From the NCBI GenBank assembly GCA_033032865.1, contig JAWHQI010000239.1, positions 1,832,001 through 1,896,000 of the forward strand: DNA of 64,000 nt. The letters are read 5' to 3'. The DNA comes from Dactylorhiza incarnata. Its lineage: Eukaryota > Streptophyta > Magnoliopsida > Asparagales > Orchidaceae. Position numbers and translations under genes: made by a program. Shown here in pieces: positions 52,797 through 63,595 of the stretch. The notes beneath the pieces are model-generated. The model saw only the letters and a program-made list of their open reading frames with translations. It did no database searches and had not been told where the DNA came from. Positions within the stretch are counted from its first letter, which is position 1, and every line of letters begins with the position of its first letter.

Positions 52797-54444
52797 TGTT
52801 GGATCTGTAGGCGCCCTTAGAGGGGGGGGGGGGGGTGAATAAGGGTTTTAAAAACTGTAAACTTTAATAGAAAACTTTTGATATTTTGGTCGAAGTTAAA
52901 TCAAAAGTAAAGAGATAATGAAATTAGAAATGAAATCAATTTTATTAAGCAAGAAAAGACATGATTATCATTTATAAAATTGATTACAAAATCTGATTTC
53001 AATGACGCTAGAAATCGAAGCGAATAATATGAAAACCCTTTTTGTTTTCTATACCGACTTGTATCCCCACGAACCGGTTGGCTTTAGACGATCTCTCCCC
53101 AGATACGACCTCAAGCTGCTCTAGCCAATCTATCACCAGAAAGGCCTCGAGCACCCCTAGATCTACTCCCTAGACCCAGTCGCGAACACGAGGTGAATTC
53201 CTCCCTAAGTCCTACCTAGATCTAGTCTCCAACACGAGGCGAATTCATGAACCGATTACAAAGATGAAATAAAGGACAAATACAAAATACAAATATAAAA
53301 CTCCCTATGAGGTAATCTGAAGGAGACGCTGAAGAATCGTTGAAGATCGTTGAAGTCCAAGCGTGCGTTCTTCGTGTTGAGTTAGCGTGTTGATCCAAGC
53401 CTCCTTTCATCCATCCTTTTGAAATATGAGTGGGAGATGTGTTCGTCTGGAAATACGGCCCTCACAAAGTTTCTGAAGTGCTGGAAATAGGGCTCTTGGC
53501 AATCAGTAGTCGGAGAAGACAAAATCCTCCGATTTATAGACTTTGAGCTAACACTGGCGTTAACTACTAATGCCTGGCGTTGACCATGTATATCAACATA
53601 TTGATGGCTCGGATCTTCAGAAGAGGAAAGAGATTCTACACTTTTGGAATTTTTATTTTAGGCAATATCAATGCTGGCGTTAAGGCTAACGCGAGGCGTT
53701 GGGCAAATCATTCCTAATGTTCCTCCTGTAATCACGACTGCTTTCTCCATTCCAAATTCGTTGACCGGATAGCGCCCAGCGTTAAGACTAACGCCTGGCG
53801 TTGAGATTCTTTCTTTAATCAGACGGCACGCCATCTTCGCCTTTCGTCGACCTCCATTACGTCGAACGCCATTTTCGTCGAACAGATAGCGCCCGACGTT
53901 AAGCTCTAACGCCTGGCATTGAGTTTCATCTTTAATCAGCTGGCATCCCAATTCGTCGAACAGATAATTTCGTCGAACACATTTCGTTGAACGGGCTTCT
54001 TCTTTCTTCGACCGCAATTTCGTCGAATGGAGTTCATCGAACGGGCTTCATCTTTCGTCGACCACAATTTCATCGAACGCCAGATCATCGAACGCAGTTA
54101 CTATTTCGTCGAACGCAGCTTCCATTCTCAGTAGTTTCATTTCGTCGATCCCAAGTTCGTCGAACGCAGCTTTCAGTTCGTCGAACGCTGCTTTAAGTTC
54201 GTCGACTGCAAATTCGTCGAACGCAGCTTTTCATTTAGCGCTAACGCCCAGCGTTAAGCTTAACGCCTTGAGTTAAGAAGCTTTCAATCCTTCAGCTTGT
54301 GGTTAGTGATAGACCATTGTTGCAGCAACCTAGTGTAAAAACTGTCCATACCAACATGTTAAAAACACAATGGCAAACAAGATCAAATACAAGTAGGATT
54401 TGTTATTCTCAAATCAAAGGGATGCGGAAAACCATGTTCCAACA
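52797..54444 (-). repeat. D2 5' LTR (1648 bp) with primer site
   Basis: Full-length copy of the D LTR. TATA (minus CTATAAATC) is at about 53532-53539. Motif cluster 53545-54275. Primer site TGGTATCAGAG (minus) at 52784-52794. G-run of about 15 near 52822. Confidence 0.9.
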
Positions 54445-55235
54445 TTCGCCACCACCCTAAAAGAGAAAGCAAGGGACTGGTTCCACCAGTTGCCCTCCTG
54501 GTCGATCTATGCCTTCGAGGACCTGCGAAGCGGCTTCCTTCTGCACTTCTCGGCCTCGAAGAAGAAGAAGAAGGACCCCGAGGCGCTCTTCAACATCAAA
54601 CAGAGGCAAGGGGAGTCGCTGGCTCATTACGTGGATCGGTCCCAGGAGGAGGTTCTCCTCATCCAGGAGGTGCCGGGGTACACCCTCCAGCTCACCTTCA
54701 TAGTGGGGCTGCGGGAGGGGTTCTTCATGATGGACCTCAAGAGAAGGGCTCCTTTGTCTTTTGAGGAGCTGATGGAGAGAGCGGCGTAGGAGATCGAGGG
54801 GGAGGCAGCAAACCCCGAGTTCACGAAGAGGCTTGCACGGCTAAGCGAGCCGGAGGTTAGGCATCTGAAGGTAAGGAGAAGAGAGGAGGCGAGGGCCCCA
54901 GAGGTGGGGTGGAGGCAGCAAGAAGGAGGAAGGCAAGGCCCAGGAAGGGGTTTCCACCAGGGAGGGGACAACTTCCCAAGAGGCCAAGGAATACCCCATC
55001 AGCTGGGATGGAGGCAGGGCCCGAGGCCACCTTATCCTCACCCACCGCAGCAAGCAATGGCGGTCGGTCGAGGGAGACCAGGAAGGGGAAGAGGCGCAGG
55101 AGCCAGAGGAGCCGGTCCTAGGAGTAGGAATAGGGCGGTAGAGGCCGAGGGGGGGGGGGGGGGGGGGGGGCGGCGTTGCCCTATTGAGACTTCCACAAGG
55201 AGGAAGGTCATGCAACGGCCACCTACCTAGAATTT
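54445..55235 (+). pseudogene. C gag, copy 2
   Basis: Open from FATTLKEKARDWFHQLPSWS to LSFEELMERAA (stop at 54787), otherwise like copy 1 (34491-35275). A G-run of about 20 at 55150 interrupts the zinc-motif region. The N-terminal gag part is not present in this copy. Confidence 0.82.
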
Positions 55236-55916
55236 TTGGAGATGAAGGGAGCCAGAGCGCCGGCGTCATGGGAGCAGTGGGCGGTGTGGATTGAAGAGGT
55301 CCTGCCTCAGGATGAGGAGGATGAGAGATGTGAAGATCGGGTTGACGTCGAGACCCGGGGAGGGATCGGGGTGATCCATGGGGGTGTAGGGATTGAGGCG
55401 ACCCAGAAGGCCAGCCTCCATACAATCTACCATCGTATCGTGGCTTCGACGCCCCTAGCCCCGCCCCTAGCCAAGTTGATCATGTTCACTCAAAAAGACA
55501 TGTCGGGTCATGAAGACCCGTTCTGCGATGCGCTGGTCATTCAGACAGCGATCGAGAACTTCACCGTTTCCCAAATCCTTATGGATAACGGGAGCTCGGT
55601 CAACGTCATCTTCAAGAAGGCGTTTAACGAGATGCAGGTGGAGGCACGGAGGGTGTTGGCCTCGGATGGCACGTTGTTTGGGTTCTTTGGGGAGAGGAAG
55701 GAGGTAGAAGTGGGAGTGAGACTCCATGTAGTCCTGGGGCAGTCCAGGAATTGCCGCTTCGTCATAGTGGATACCCCCAGCAGCTACAGCGTCATCTTTG
55801 GACGGTCGCTCATTAGCGCTTTCCGCTGCGTCCCCTCCACCTTGCACCAGTGCCTTAAGTTCAATGCGGGAGGATTCCATGTCCGGATAAGGAGAGATAC
55901 GAAGGTGGCCCGATAG
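55236..55916 (+). pseudogene. C retropepsin, copy 2 (catalytic Asp kept)
   Basis: A 226-residue open frame. ILMDNGSSVNVIF keeps the catalytic Asp that copy 1 has lost, and VDTPSSYSVIFGRSLISAFR is the second family block. This copy better represents the ancestral element. A stop at 55914 and an acidic spacer follow. Confidence 0.82.
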
Positions 55917-56135
55917 TGCTATGTGACTACCGTGAACACCATCTCCTTGATGGCCGAGGCACAAGAGTGGGATCGGGATATGGAGGAGCCGGCAAGGCCC
56001 GAGGAGGCAGAGGAGGAGAAGGAGAGGAAAGAAGAGGAAGGGGAAGCCCAGGAGGAGGTGGAGGAGGAAGTGATGGAGGTTCGGGAAGGGTGAAAGGAGG
56101 AGGAGACTGAAGCGCTAGCTCGAGGCAAGGAGAAA

Positions 56136-57235
56136 TTGGGTGATTTTGGGGAGCAGTCCCGGCTGGAGGCAGTGGATGAGGTTGTCGAGCTTGAATTCAC
56201 CACCCGAGCGGTGGTGGTAGAGAAAGTCAAGATCAGCGGCGAGCTCTGCCTAGAGGAGCAGAAGAAAATTCTGGCCTGTGTACAGGAGAATGTGGATGTC
56301 TTCTCCTGGAGTGTGACAGAGATGCCCGGGATCGATGCAGATGTAGCTTTCCATCGCCTCAACCTCGCTACCGGCACCCAACCCATCCGACAAAAGAAGA
56401 GGGCCATTGATGACAAGCAGGAAGGGCCCATCTTAGAGGAGGTGGGCAAGCTCTTCCAAGCAGGGTTTGTATCGGAGATCCAGTACCCAGGTTGGGTCTC
56501 TAACGTGGTTATGGTGAAGAAGGGGGAGGTAAGTAAAGAATGTGCGTTGACTTTTCTTTACTTAATAAATCATGCCCCAAGGATTGCTACCCCTTGCCCC
56601 GAATCGAAGAGCTGGTTGACTCAACCGTCGGTTTCTTTGTGATGTCTTTTTTAGATGATTTCTGAGGTTATCTTCAAATCCGCATGCACCCCCCCCCCCC
56701 CCCCGACGTCAAGGATGTCTCTTTAATCATGGGGGACGAGTGATATTGCTATAAAATGATGCATGTGGGGCTCAAGAACATAGGGGTCACTTACCAACGG
56801 ATGATGGACCGGGTCTTCTGAGAACAAAATGATAAAAACCTGGAGGTCTATGTGGATGACCTCATGGTGAAAAGTCTATTCCTTGAGTCACACCTCCGTG
56901 GCCTTAAAGAAACCTTCGGGACGTTGAGAAAATTCAGGATAAAGCTCAACCCCCAGAAGTTTGTTTTCGGGGCAAGCCGGGGAATGTTCCTAGGCTACTT
57001 GCTCACTCCAGCGGGAGTGGAGCCTAATCCTGACAAAGTTAAGGCCATTATTGAGTTGGGTTCACCAAGGAATGAGAAGGAGGTTCAGCGCCTCACAGGT
57101 AAGTTGGTCGGACTCAGTAGGTTCCTCTCCAAGGCGGGGGGGAAGTGTGCACCTTTCTTTAAGGTACTGCGGGGGAACCAAAAGTTTGAGTGGACCCCCA
57201 AATGGGAAAGAGCCTTTCTAGCGATGAAAGAGTAA
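56136..57235 (+). pseudogene. C reverse transcriptase, copy 2
   Basis: DVFSWSVTEMPGIDADVAFH, RLNLATGTQPIRQKKR, VSNVVMVKKG, CPKDCYP-type block in a shifted frame, FLDDF-type block near 56650, a C-run of about 16 at 56690, then EVYVDDLMVKSLFLESHLRG and RKFRIKLNPQKFVFGASRGM. YVDD is intact. It contains 82 bp (56631-56712) that are missing at the Co-2 insertion point in copy 1. Confidence 0.83.
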
Positions 57236-57685
57236 TTGACCCAAGCTCCCTTGCAGCAAGGGCCGAGATAGGGAGAGGACTTATCCCTATATCTCGGGGT
57301 AGGACCTGAGGCGGTGAGTTCAGTGCTGGTCCACGAAGAAGGCAGTAGGCAAATCCCAATCTACTATGTTAGCCGAGTACTGAGGAAGGCGGAGCTTCGG
57401 CACCCCATCCTGGAGAAGTTGGCCTTCGCCTTGGTGGTGTCAGCCCGGAAGCTCCGGCCTTATTTCCAAGCACATTTAATCAAGTTGGTGACCGACCACC
57501 CCCTTCACAACATCATGGAAGGGGTAGAGCACTCGGGATGGTTGGCTAAGTGGTTGGTGGAGCTAAGTGAATTCGATATTTCGTATGTGCCCAGGTTGTC
57601 CATAAAGGCCCAAGCGTTGGCTGGCTTCTTGGCGGACTATGTAACCGAGGTGGAAGAGTCCGAGCTACCTAGCTCGGTGGCCTAG
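57236..57685 (+). pseudogene. C RNase H, copy 2
   Basis: AVSSVLVHEEGSRQIPIYYV, AFALVVSARKLRPYFQAHLI, TDHPLHNIMEGVEHSG, then SEFDISYVPRLSIKAQALAG open through to SSVA. The stop seen in copy 1 after WLVEL is absent here. Confidence 0.8.
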
Positions 57686-58251
57686 AGGATGTTTGTAGAT
57701 GGGGCCTCGGGAAGTATTCCTTCAGATGAGGGGTGGTTTTGGTAAGCCCCCAAGGAACGAGGATCGAGCAGGCAATCAATATTCATTTTCCCCTCACCAA
57801 CAACCAGGCCGATTATGAGGCGGTGATGGCGGGCCTGCGACGGGCCCTAGTGTTGGGAGTGCAAGACGTGGAGGTCTCAACGGACTCCATGGTGGTGGCT
57901 TGCCAGGTTACGGGAGAGTTCGAGGTAAAGGAGTCGACCCTTCAGCGATACTTGGAAAAGGTCAATGGACTCATAGGGCAGTTCCGGACCTTCTCAATCT
58001 GTCATGTGCCAAGGGAGGAGAGTATCGTGGCGGACCTCCTAGCCATGTTTGGTCCCAGGGCAGGGGAGATGGTGTCGGACCTCTTCCGACCATCCATCAA
58101 AGAGGGGGAGCTGATGGAGGTGGACCAGCGGGCATCATGGAAGGACCCCATCATCACTTTCCTGACATCAGGAGAGTTCCCCGAGAGGGATGTGGATAAG
58201 CGACATTTCAGTTATAAATCAGCATATTATTCATTGCATGCAGGAGGACTG
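57686..58251 (+). pseudogene. C archaeal-type RNase H, copy 2, cut by E
   Basis: MFVDGASG, then (frameshift at about 57710) VLVSPQGTRIEQAINIHFPL, TNNQADYEAVMAGLRRALVL, VEVSTDSMVVACQVTGEFEV and FSICHVPREESIVADLLAMF. The coding continues toward integrase until E interrupts at 58252, after the GACTG flank. Confidence 0.82.
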
Positions 58252-59523
58252 TGTTGGACATGTGTGTCACATCCCTTTGTTTGAGAATAACAAATCACAT
58301 ATTGTATTTGGTATTTCTTGTAGTGTGTTTATAGTGTGCAGGAACTATAGGTGCAATACTCCACAGGTAGAAAGCAGCTTGGAACAAACTTTTGAAAGGA
58401 GCAGCACTACCGCCGGTGCTATCGCTAACGCTAGCGCTACTGCTAGCACTGCCGCTACCGCCAGCGCTATCACTACCGCCAGGCGTTATCTCGAGTTCGT
58501 GCACGCGACGGTTTCGTAACCGCTACCATTACCGCTACCGCAGGCGCTATCTCGAATTCGTGCAGAACGCCACGCCGCTGACGGTTGGGCAACCGTTGAG
58601 ACACGAACGCTACCGCCAGCGCTAGCCACTACCGCAGGCGCTAGCGAGGAGTTCTATAAAATGGAGCTTTGCTTCTCGTTTTGGTGAACCCATCAAGAGA
58701 GAGAGCTTGTGCCAAAATTCTATATCAGTTATGCTGCCGAAGATGGATCTCCCACAAAAAGCTTAAGGAGAAATTCTGGAGGAGGACTACGTCATGCTAC
58801 ATCTGAAGGACGATCGCTTCTACCTCGCTTATGCTATAGCGATCCTTCATCCTCGACTCCAGAGATCTCATATAGGGAGTTTTATTATTGTTTTTCATTA
58901 TTTCCATTCCATACTTTTTTTAACCGTTTAGTTAATTCGCCTTGTGTTGGCGACTAGGTCTGGGTAGGACTTAGGGGGAAATTCGCCTTGTGTTGGCGAC
59001 TAGTTCTAGGTGATTAGATCTAGGGGGTGCTCGAGGCCATATCCGGGAAGGATCGGCTAGAGCGGCTTGAGGCCATATCCGGGGAAGGATTGGCTAAAGC
59101 CAACCGGTTCATGGGGATACGAGTCGGTATAGAAAAGGAAAAATTATTTACATATGTACGCCTCCAATTTCTAGCGATATTGAAATCAATTTTGGTAAAC
59201 ACATTTTTCATATAATATAATCATGTCTCTATTTGTGTTTACTTGATTTCTCTCTTTTGGCGTAATCTCTAAATATTGGTTACAAAGCTTTCAATTCAAA
59301 TCACTTTGTCTAAATTATTTATCTTAATCTATTTCATCATATAACAATTTAGCACTTGTTTCCAAATCCTAAACTTGTAAATTATGATATTTTCTTCCTT
59401 TAGCTAAATTGTTATTTTGTGTTCTAATATTATTTTAAACAATTTAGTAATTTCAATAAAATTATAAAAAGAATTTTTATTCCCTTATTCACCCCCACTC
59501 TAAGGGCGCCGTAAGATCCAACA
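58252..59523 (+). repeat. E 5' LTR (1272 bp)
   Basis: TATA box CTATAAAATG at 58654-58663. CACCCCCACTCTAAGGGCGCC near the end is the reverse complement of the G-run motif found at LTR ends of Co-1, Co-2 and D, here with few C. Inserted into C copy 2; copy 1 has the uninterrupted site at about 49625. Confidence 0.87.
58405..58650. repeat. E LTR motif cluster (GCTACCGCCAGCGCTA type)
   Basis: About ten units such as CGCTAACGCTAGCGCTACTG, GCTACCGCCAGCGCTATC, ACCGCAGGCGCTATCTCGA and CGCAGGCGCTAGCGAGG, ending just before the TATA box. CTAGCGC motifs recur in the interior at 63553-63590. Confidence 0.85.
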
Positions 59524-59571
59524 AGTGGTATCAGAGCGAGGTTATTCCAAACGGTTTAAAAACCAGGAATA

Positions 59572-61101
59572 ATAGCGACTCATGATCTCGCTTCTACAAG
59601 TAAGGGAAATTTTCTTATAAATGAAAAATCTTTAGCACCACCATTATTTGAAGGCAAAAATTATGATGGGTGGAAATTTCTTATGGAAAAATTTCTTAAG
59701 TCTTTGGATATGGAAGTATGGAATATCACTATTAAAATGCCCCCAAGTATTTTAAATAAAAATGAAATGTTTTTAAATGCCAAATCTATGAATAGTCTAT
59801 ATTGTGCATTAGATCAAAATATTTTCAAACTTATTTATACTCTTCCTACTGCTTATGAAGTTTGGAAATTTCTTGAGAATACTTATAATCTTCCTTCTAC
59901 AGATAATGAACAAGAGGAATTCCTTATGGATCCAAGAGAAGAAATCGATGAGGACTTATGCTTGGAGGAAGAAGAATACGACGTCACAATATTGGACTCA
60001 TTTGTTGGCAACACATCAAGCAAAAGAGAAGACGGAAACTATTGCAAGGTAAGAAAATCTAAATCTTCTCTTTTTGTAAAAAGTTCTATTTCTACATCTC
60101 GTATGCTTAAAATTGCTAAACGTAAAATTTTAAAGTTAAAAATTGCTAATTCCAAATTACGTTTAGAAAATAAATCTTTAAAAGCAAACGATAACGTAGA
60201 ATCAAATATTGATGTGTTAAATTCTCTTTCATGCTCTTTAGTTGAAATTCCTATTCCTTGTCTTAATTGCAATTTATTAAAAGAAAAATTCAAGGAAATT
60301 GAAAAAGAGCTCTTAATTTCTAAAAGGCATAATGAAAAATTGATAGTTGAAAATGATGTTTTATCTTGTAAGTTAATACAATTAAAATCTTTTGTTAAAA
60401 AATTTCAAATGTCATCTAATGAATCTCATCATAAGATTTTGAATAACAAGGATAAATTAACTTACAAAATCATTTCTAAAAAGGATCATTTTCATACATC
60501 AACTCAAAAGGAGTTAAGTTTCAAAAAGAGTTATGACCCTCACAAAATTCTTAAGAGTCACTATTATAAGTCTCAATATATTTTCAATCATGACTCAAAC
60601 TTAAAAACTCCTTTTCATGAAAATCAAAATATAAAATATTATCCTTTGTATTATAAGAGTATGTCTTTAAGAAAGAGTGGAAATGAAAATCATCAAAATA
60701 ATGATCAATCTTCTAAAACATATTGTAATCCACTCTTTCAACAACCACTTCTAAAGAAAGACAAACACTCTTATAAAATTTTAAACAATCCATATAATAA
60801 AAATAATTATGATTATCAACATCAAGCTATTTTGAAAAATAATTTAAATAAACATAAACCTCCAATGAATTATTTTTCAAACAAATATAATCATATAAAG
60901 ATGTCACATAATCATAACATGAATTTAAAAGACAAGCAACCTAGGTATGAATGGAGACCCTTAAAGAAAAATGATACATCAACTTTAATTGAAAAGGCCC
61001 ATTTAACCTTGTCTCCTAAAAAATCATCATGTCATATTTGGGTGCCCAAAGGAACCATTACACATGGTCAACTTTGGATACCTAAATCTTTTATTCATTA
61101 G
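59572..61101 (+). CDS. E Gag (copia-like, no zinc knuckle), start codon lost
   Basis: One uninterrupted frame of about 509 codons. By comparison with D (MASHDLASISGGNF) the natural start is now ATA at 59572-59574 (IATHDLASTSKGNFLINEKS); the first ATG in frame is 59683. PPLFEGKNYDGWKFLMEKF is the copia Gag N-terminal signature. Coiled-coil, Lys-rich segments follow (KRKILKLKIANSKLRLENKS; LLKEKFKEIEKELL), then an Asn/Lys/His-rich C-terminus ending IWVPKGTITHGQLWIPKSFI. No CCHC. Apart from the start it is intact, which suggests recent or selected coding. Downstream there is no protease. Confidence 0.82.
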   Translation: MATHDLASTSKGNFLINEKSLAPPLFEGKNYDGWKFLMEKFLKSLDMEVWNITIKMPPSILNKNEMFLNAKSMNSLYCALDQNIFKLIYTLPTAYEVWKFLENTYNLPSTDNEQEEFLMDPREEIDEDLCLEEEEYDVTILDSFVGNTSSKREDGNYCKVRKSKSSLFVKSSISTSRMLKIAKRKILKLKIANSKLRLENKSLKANDNVESNIDVLNSLSCSLVEIPIPCLNCNLLKEKFKEIEKELLISKRHNEKLIVENDVLSCKLIQLKSFVKKFQMSSNESHHKILNNKDKLTYKIISKKDHFHTSTQKELSFKKSYDPHKILKSHYYKSQYIFNHDSNLKTPFHENQNIKYYPLYYKSMSLRKSGNENHQNNDQSSKTYCNPLFQQPLLKKDKHSYKILNNPYNKNNYDYQHQAILKNNLNKHKPPMNYFSNKYNHIKMSHNHNMNLKDKQPRYEWRPLKKNDTSTLIEKAHLTLSPKKSSCHIWVPKGTITHGQLWIPKSFIH

Positions 61102-61936
61102 TATCCTATCATTTGCATGAAGTAGAAATAATTAAAAATGAAATATCAATACTCTACTTCATGATGTGCTTTATTTCTTTTTCTTTTGTTTGTTTTTTGT
61201 ATATATTGATCCAAAATGCTTATGGTCCCTCTATATTGTATGAATTATGACTTTCACATATTAAGCCTAATGTTTATCAAATCAAATTGAATTAAAATTG
61301 AACATAAAGTCATATGATTTTAAAAGAGACCTACCTATCATTTTTTTAAATTGTTATATATATCCTTTTAAATCCTTTACCCTTAATTGTCTTGAATTAT
61401 CATTAGAAATTGAATATTGAAATTATTATCAAGACTAGTGAAACTATTTTAAAGATTGGATTTAAATGGTTTATTTAAGGGCTTAAACTAAAAGTTAAAA
61501 TGTGCAACGTTTTTTATTCCTTTCTATTTGTTGCATTAGATAGCCCTTATAATGAAAAATATTATCAAATAAAATCGAAAACAAACATTCATCTAAACGC
61601 ATGTTTTAATCTTTCAAAAATGCGAGTTTTAAATCAAAACTTCAAAAGCCATATCTTTTGATCCGCTCGCCTGATTTTTCGCGTTTAATATATTTTCGGA
61701 AAGAGCACAAAAATCTCCATCCAACGGCGAACTAGGCTTGCCTATTTGAGTTCGTTTTGTGTTGTCAATTTGCCCAATTTTAACTCCGTTTTAAAAAGCT
61801 ATCTTAGTTTGCTTGATTCAGAAATTTCTGTGCCTATGGATTTTATTTTCGTCACATGCTATCCTAAGTATAATTGTTTCATATATTAATTTAAATATTA
61901 TGTGTGTGATGTGTGTCACCATTGTTTGCATGTAAC

Positions 61937-62005
61937 TTAGACCTTAGAATCATCTTGTATCATTAAGATCAAATCAAAAGTTTAATCATTTCATTCTAGG
62001 TCTAA
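61937..62005 (+). other. Covarying bulged hairpin, E copy 1
   Basis: Arms TTAGACCTTAGAAT (61937-61950) and ATTCTAGGTCTAA (61993-62005), one bulged T, 42-nt loop with a smaller inner stem ATCTT/AAGAT. Confidence 0.65.
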
Positions 62006-62674
62006 AGAAAATTAATTTGAAAACTTCTCATATTACATGCAACATAATCTCCATTAATCCTATATAATAACATTGCATTCAAACTCATCATCCTAGCATT
62101 GCTTCTTGGTCTATGCTTATATATTTATGCTGGGTAGAACACTTACAATGTTATTCAACTTTGATAATAACTATGTGATTTGAAATCATAAATAGAATAC
62201 TAAAATTCCAACAAACACATAGTTTATGGATTAATCATTAGAATATATATGAATATTGTATCATGAATCATATATTATCATGCAAAACCAAAGATCAAGA
62301 AATTTAATTAATGAATGCAAATTTTATTATAAATTTCAAAACATTATATATGTGATCTTTGTCTTTGATATGACTACATGATCATCATTTTTCTAGACTT
62401 ACAAATCAATCATGTTCTTTCAAAAGAAAATCACTATATCACTATATCATAAGTCTAGAAGGATTAGAATTCTCATACATCATGATGATCTAACATATAT
62501 TCTATGCAAAAATTCTCTTTAATCATAAATCATAATTCATGTCCTATCAAGACATATCTCAAATCGATAATAGGAATTATGAATCTTATGATAAAAATTA
62601 TGAATAATGTTTTCTTTACCTTATTTGATGTATTGATTTGCTTTGCTAGTGAATGCATGTATCTCTCATATTTG

Positions 62675-62742
62675 TAGACTCTAGAATCAACTTTGTAATG
62701 AAAGTATAAATCAAACTAAATCATCACTCCATTCTAGATCTA
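62675..62742 (+). other. Covarying bulged hairpin, E copy 2
   Basis: Arms TAGACTCTAGAAT (62675-62687) and ATTCTAGATCTA (62731-62742), one bulged C, 43-nt loop with inner stem ACTTT/AAAGT. One C-G pair of copy 1 is a T-A pair here. Confidence 0.65.
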
Positions 62743-63003
62743 TAATTTGAAATTCTATTTTGGAATACATGCAATTTCAATATAAATCTTATGACATGAC
62801 ATTAAACCCAAAACTCATCATACTAGCATTGTCACTTATTGAATATTAGTAATTGTGCTAGTTATCACATATCATCATCTCATATAAGAATAGAAAAACT
62901 ATGCGGCTTTATAACTCTTCACAAAAACCCATAGTTTATATATCAACCCATAGATTTAAAAAGCATAGGTTGTCCAAAAGATTATTCACCTATGACTTCA
63001 TAT

Positions 63004-63235
63004 CTCACAATAGCGAGGGCGTAGGGTTGTATGCATTAAAGACCTAACCTCTAAGTCATGTCTTGTCCTTAACCGGGGAGGGTTCCAGTGGGGCCTTGCG
63101 AGGCACTGGGGGAAAGAGTTCTAGGTTGAGCGTTCTTTAGTGTGTGTATATGTAATTAACACCCCAACCTACGGCATGTGTGCAGCTCCTCATGCCCATC
63201 CGTCACTTAGTACGGGGCTAGGGTGTAGACATTTA
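63004..63235 (+). other. Conserved non-coding island, E copy
   Basis: Counterpart of 26148-26400 (opposite strand). The core CCTTAACCGGGGAGGGTTCC ... GGCCTTGCGAGGCACTGGGG is nearly unchanged. Arms CCAGTG/CACTGG pair perfectly here. GGGCGTAGGGTTGTATGCAT and GGGTGTAGACATT flank it. Confidence 0.7.
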
Positions 63236-63537
63236 GTCGGGGTAGTTTTCTAATCTTAGGACATACCTATATTACGTACTGCATGAACATTTTATTTACT
63301 TATCACTTAAATCATGCATATTTTGGATTGTTTAATAAAAATGTCCTCATGTGTTTGCATAATTTATCTTTTTGAGCTTAAATGTTTTTGGTAAAACACA
63401 TGTATTTGAAAAAGCTAAAGTTTTATGCAAATTTGAGCAATCAAGACATCTCCAAAAATTACAAAATTTCTGCATAAGACTACTCTAAGGACACTTAATA
63501 AATATCAAAAATCAGATTTTTAAAATTCTCAAAAAAT

Positions 63538-63595
63538 CGAGTACTGTTTCCAGCGCTAGCGCTAGCGCCGGCGCTAGCGTGGGTGTTGGAATTTT
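63538..63595 (+). repeat. GAGTACTGTTTC block and CTAGCG palindrome in E interior
   Basis: GAGTACTGTTTCCAGCGCTA then GCGCTAGCGCCGGCGCTAGC. The D1 counterpart of the first block is at about 28045-28060 (opposite strand), and CTAGCGCCGGCGTTAG occurs at 29172. The palindrome is the same motif as in the E LTR. Confidence 0.6.

Larger units (their letters stand above)
51472..54444 (-). mobile_element. D2: truncated paralogue of D1 (5' LTR plus gag)
   Basis: Homologous to 31518-34490. The left end is cut inside gag 3' coding, where it joins the C tandem array with almost no shared bases. The right end joins C gag at the same nucleotide as D1 (TTCGCCACCAC). It is therefore part of a segmental duplication and not an independent insertion. 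Confidence 0.88.
22637..58251 (+). mobile_element. Element C: Tat-lineage gypsy, interrupted and partly duplicated
   Basis: Order: 5' LTR (22637-23324), gag, [D1], gag, protease, RT, [Co-2], RT, RNase H, second archaeal-type RNase H, integrase, 3' UTR tandem array to 51471. A duplicated copy of gag to aRNH follows at 54445-58251, cut by E. The extra RNase H is the mark of the Tat lineage. The 3' LTR is outside the window. Many stops are present in both copies. Confidence 0.85.

Noticed and set aside
52797..54444. D2 as an independent D insertion or solo LTR
   Set aside because: It is followed by D gag on one side and joins C gag at the same base as D1 on the other, which fits duplication and not a new insertion.
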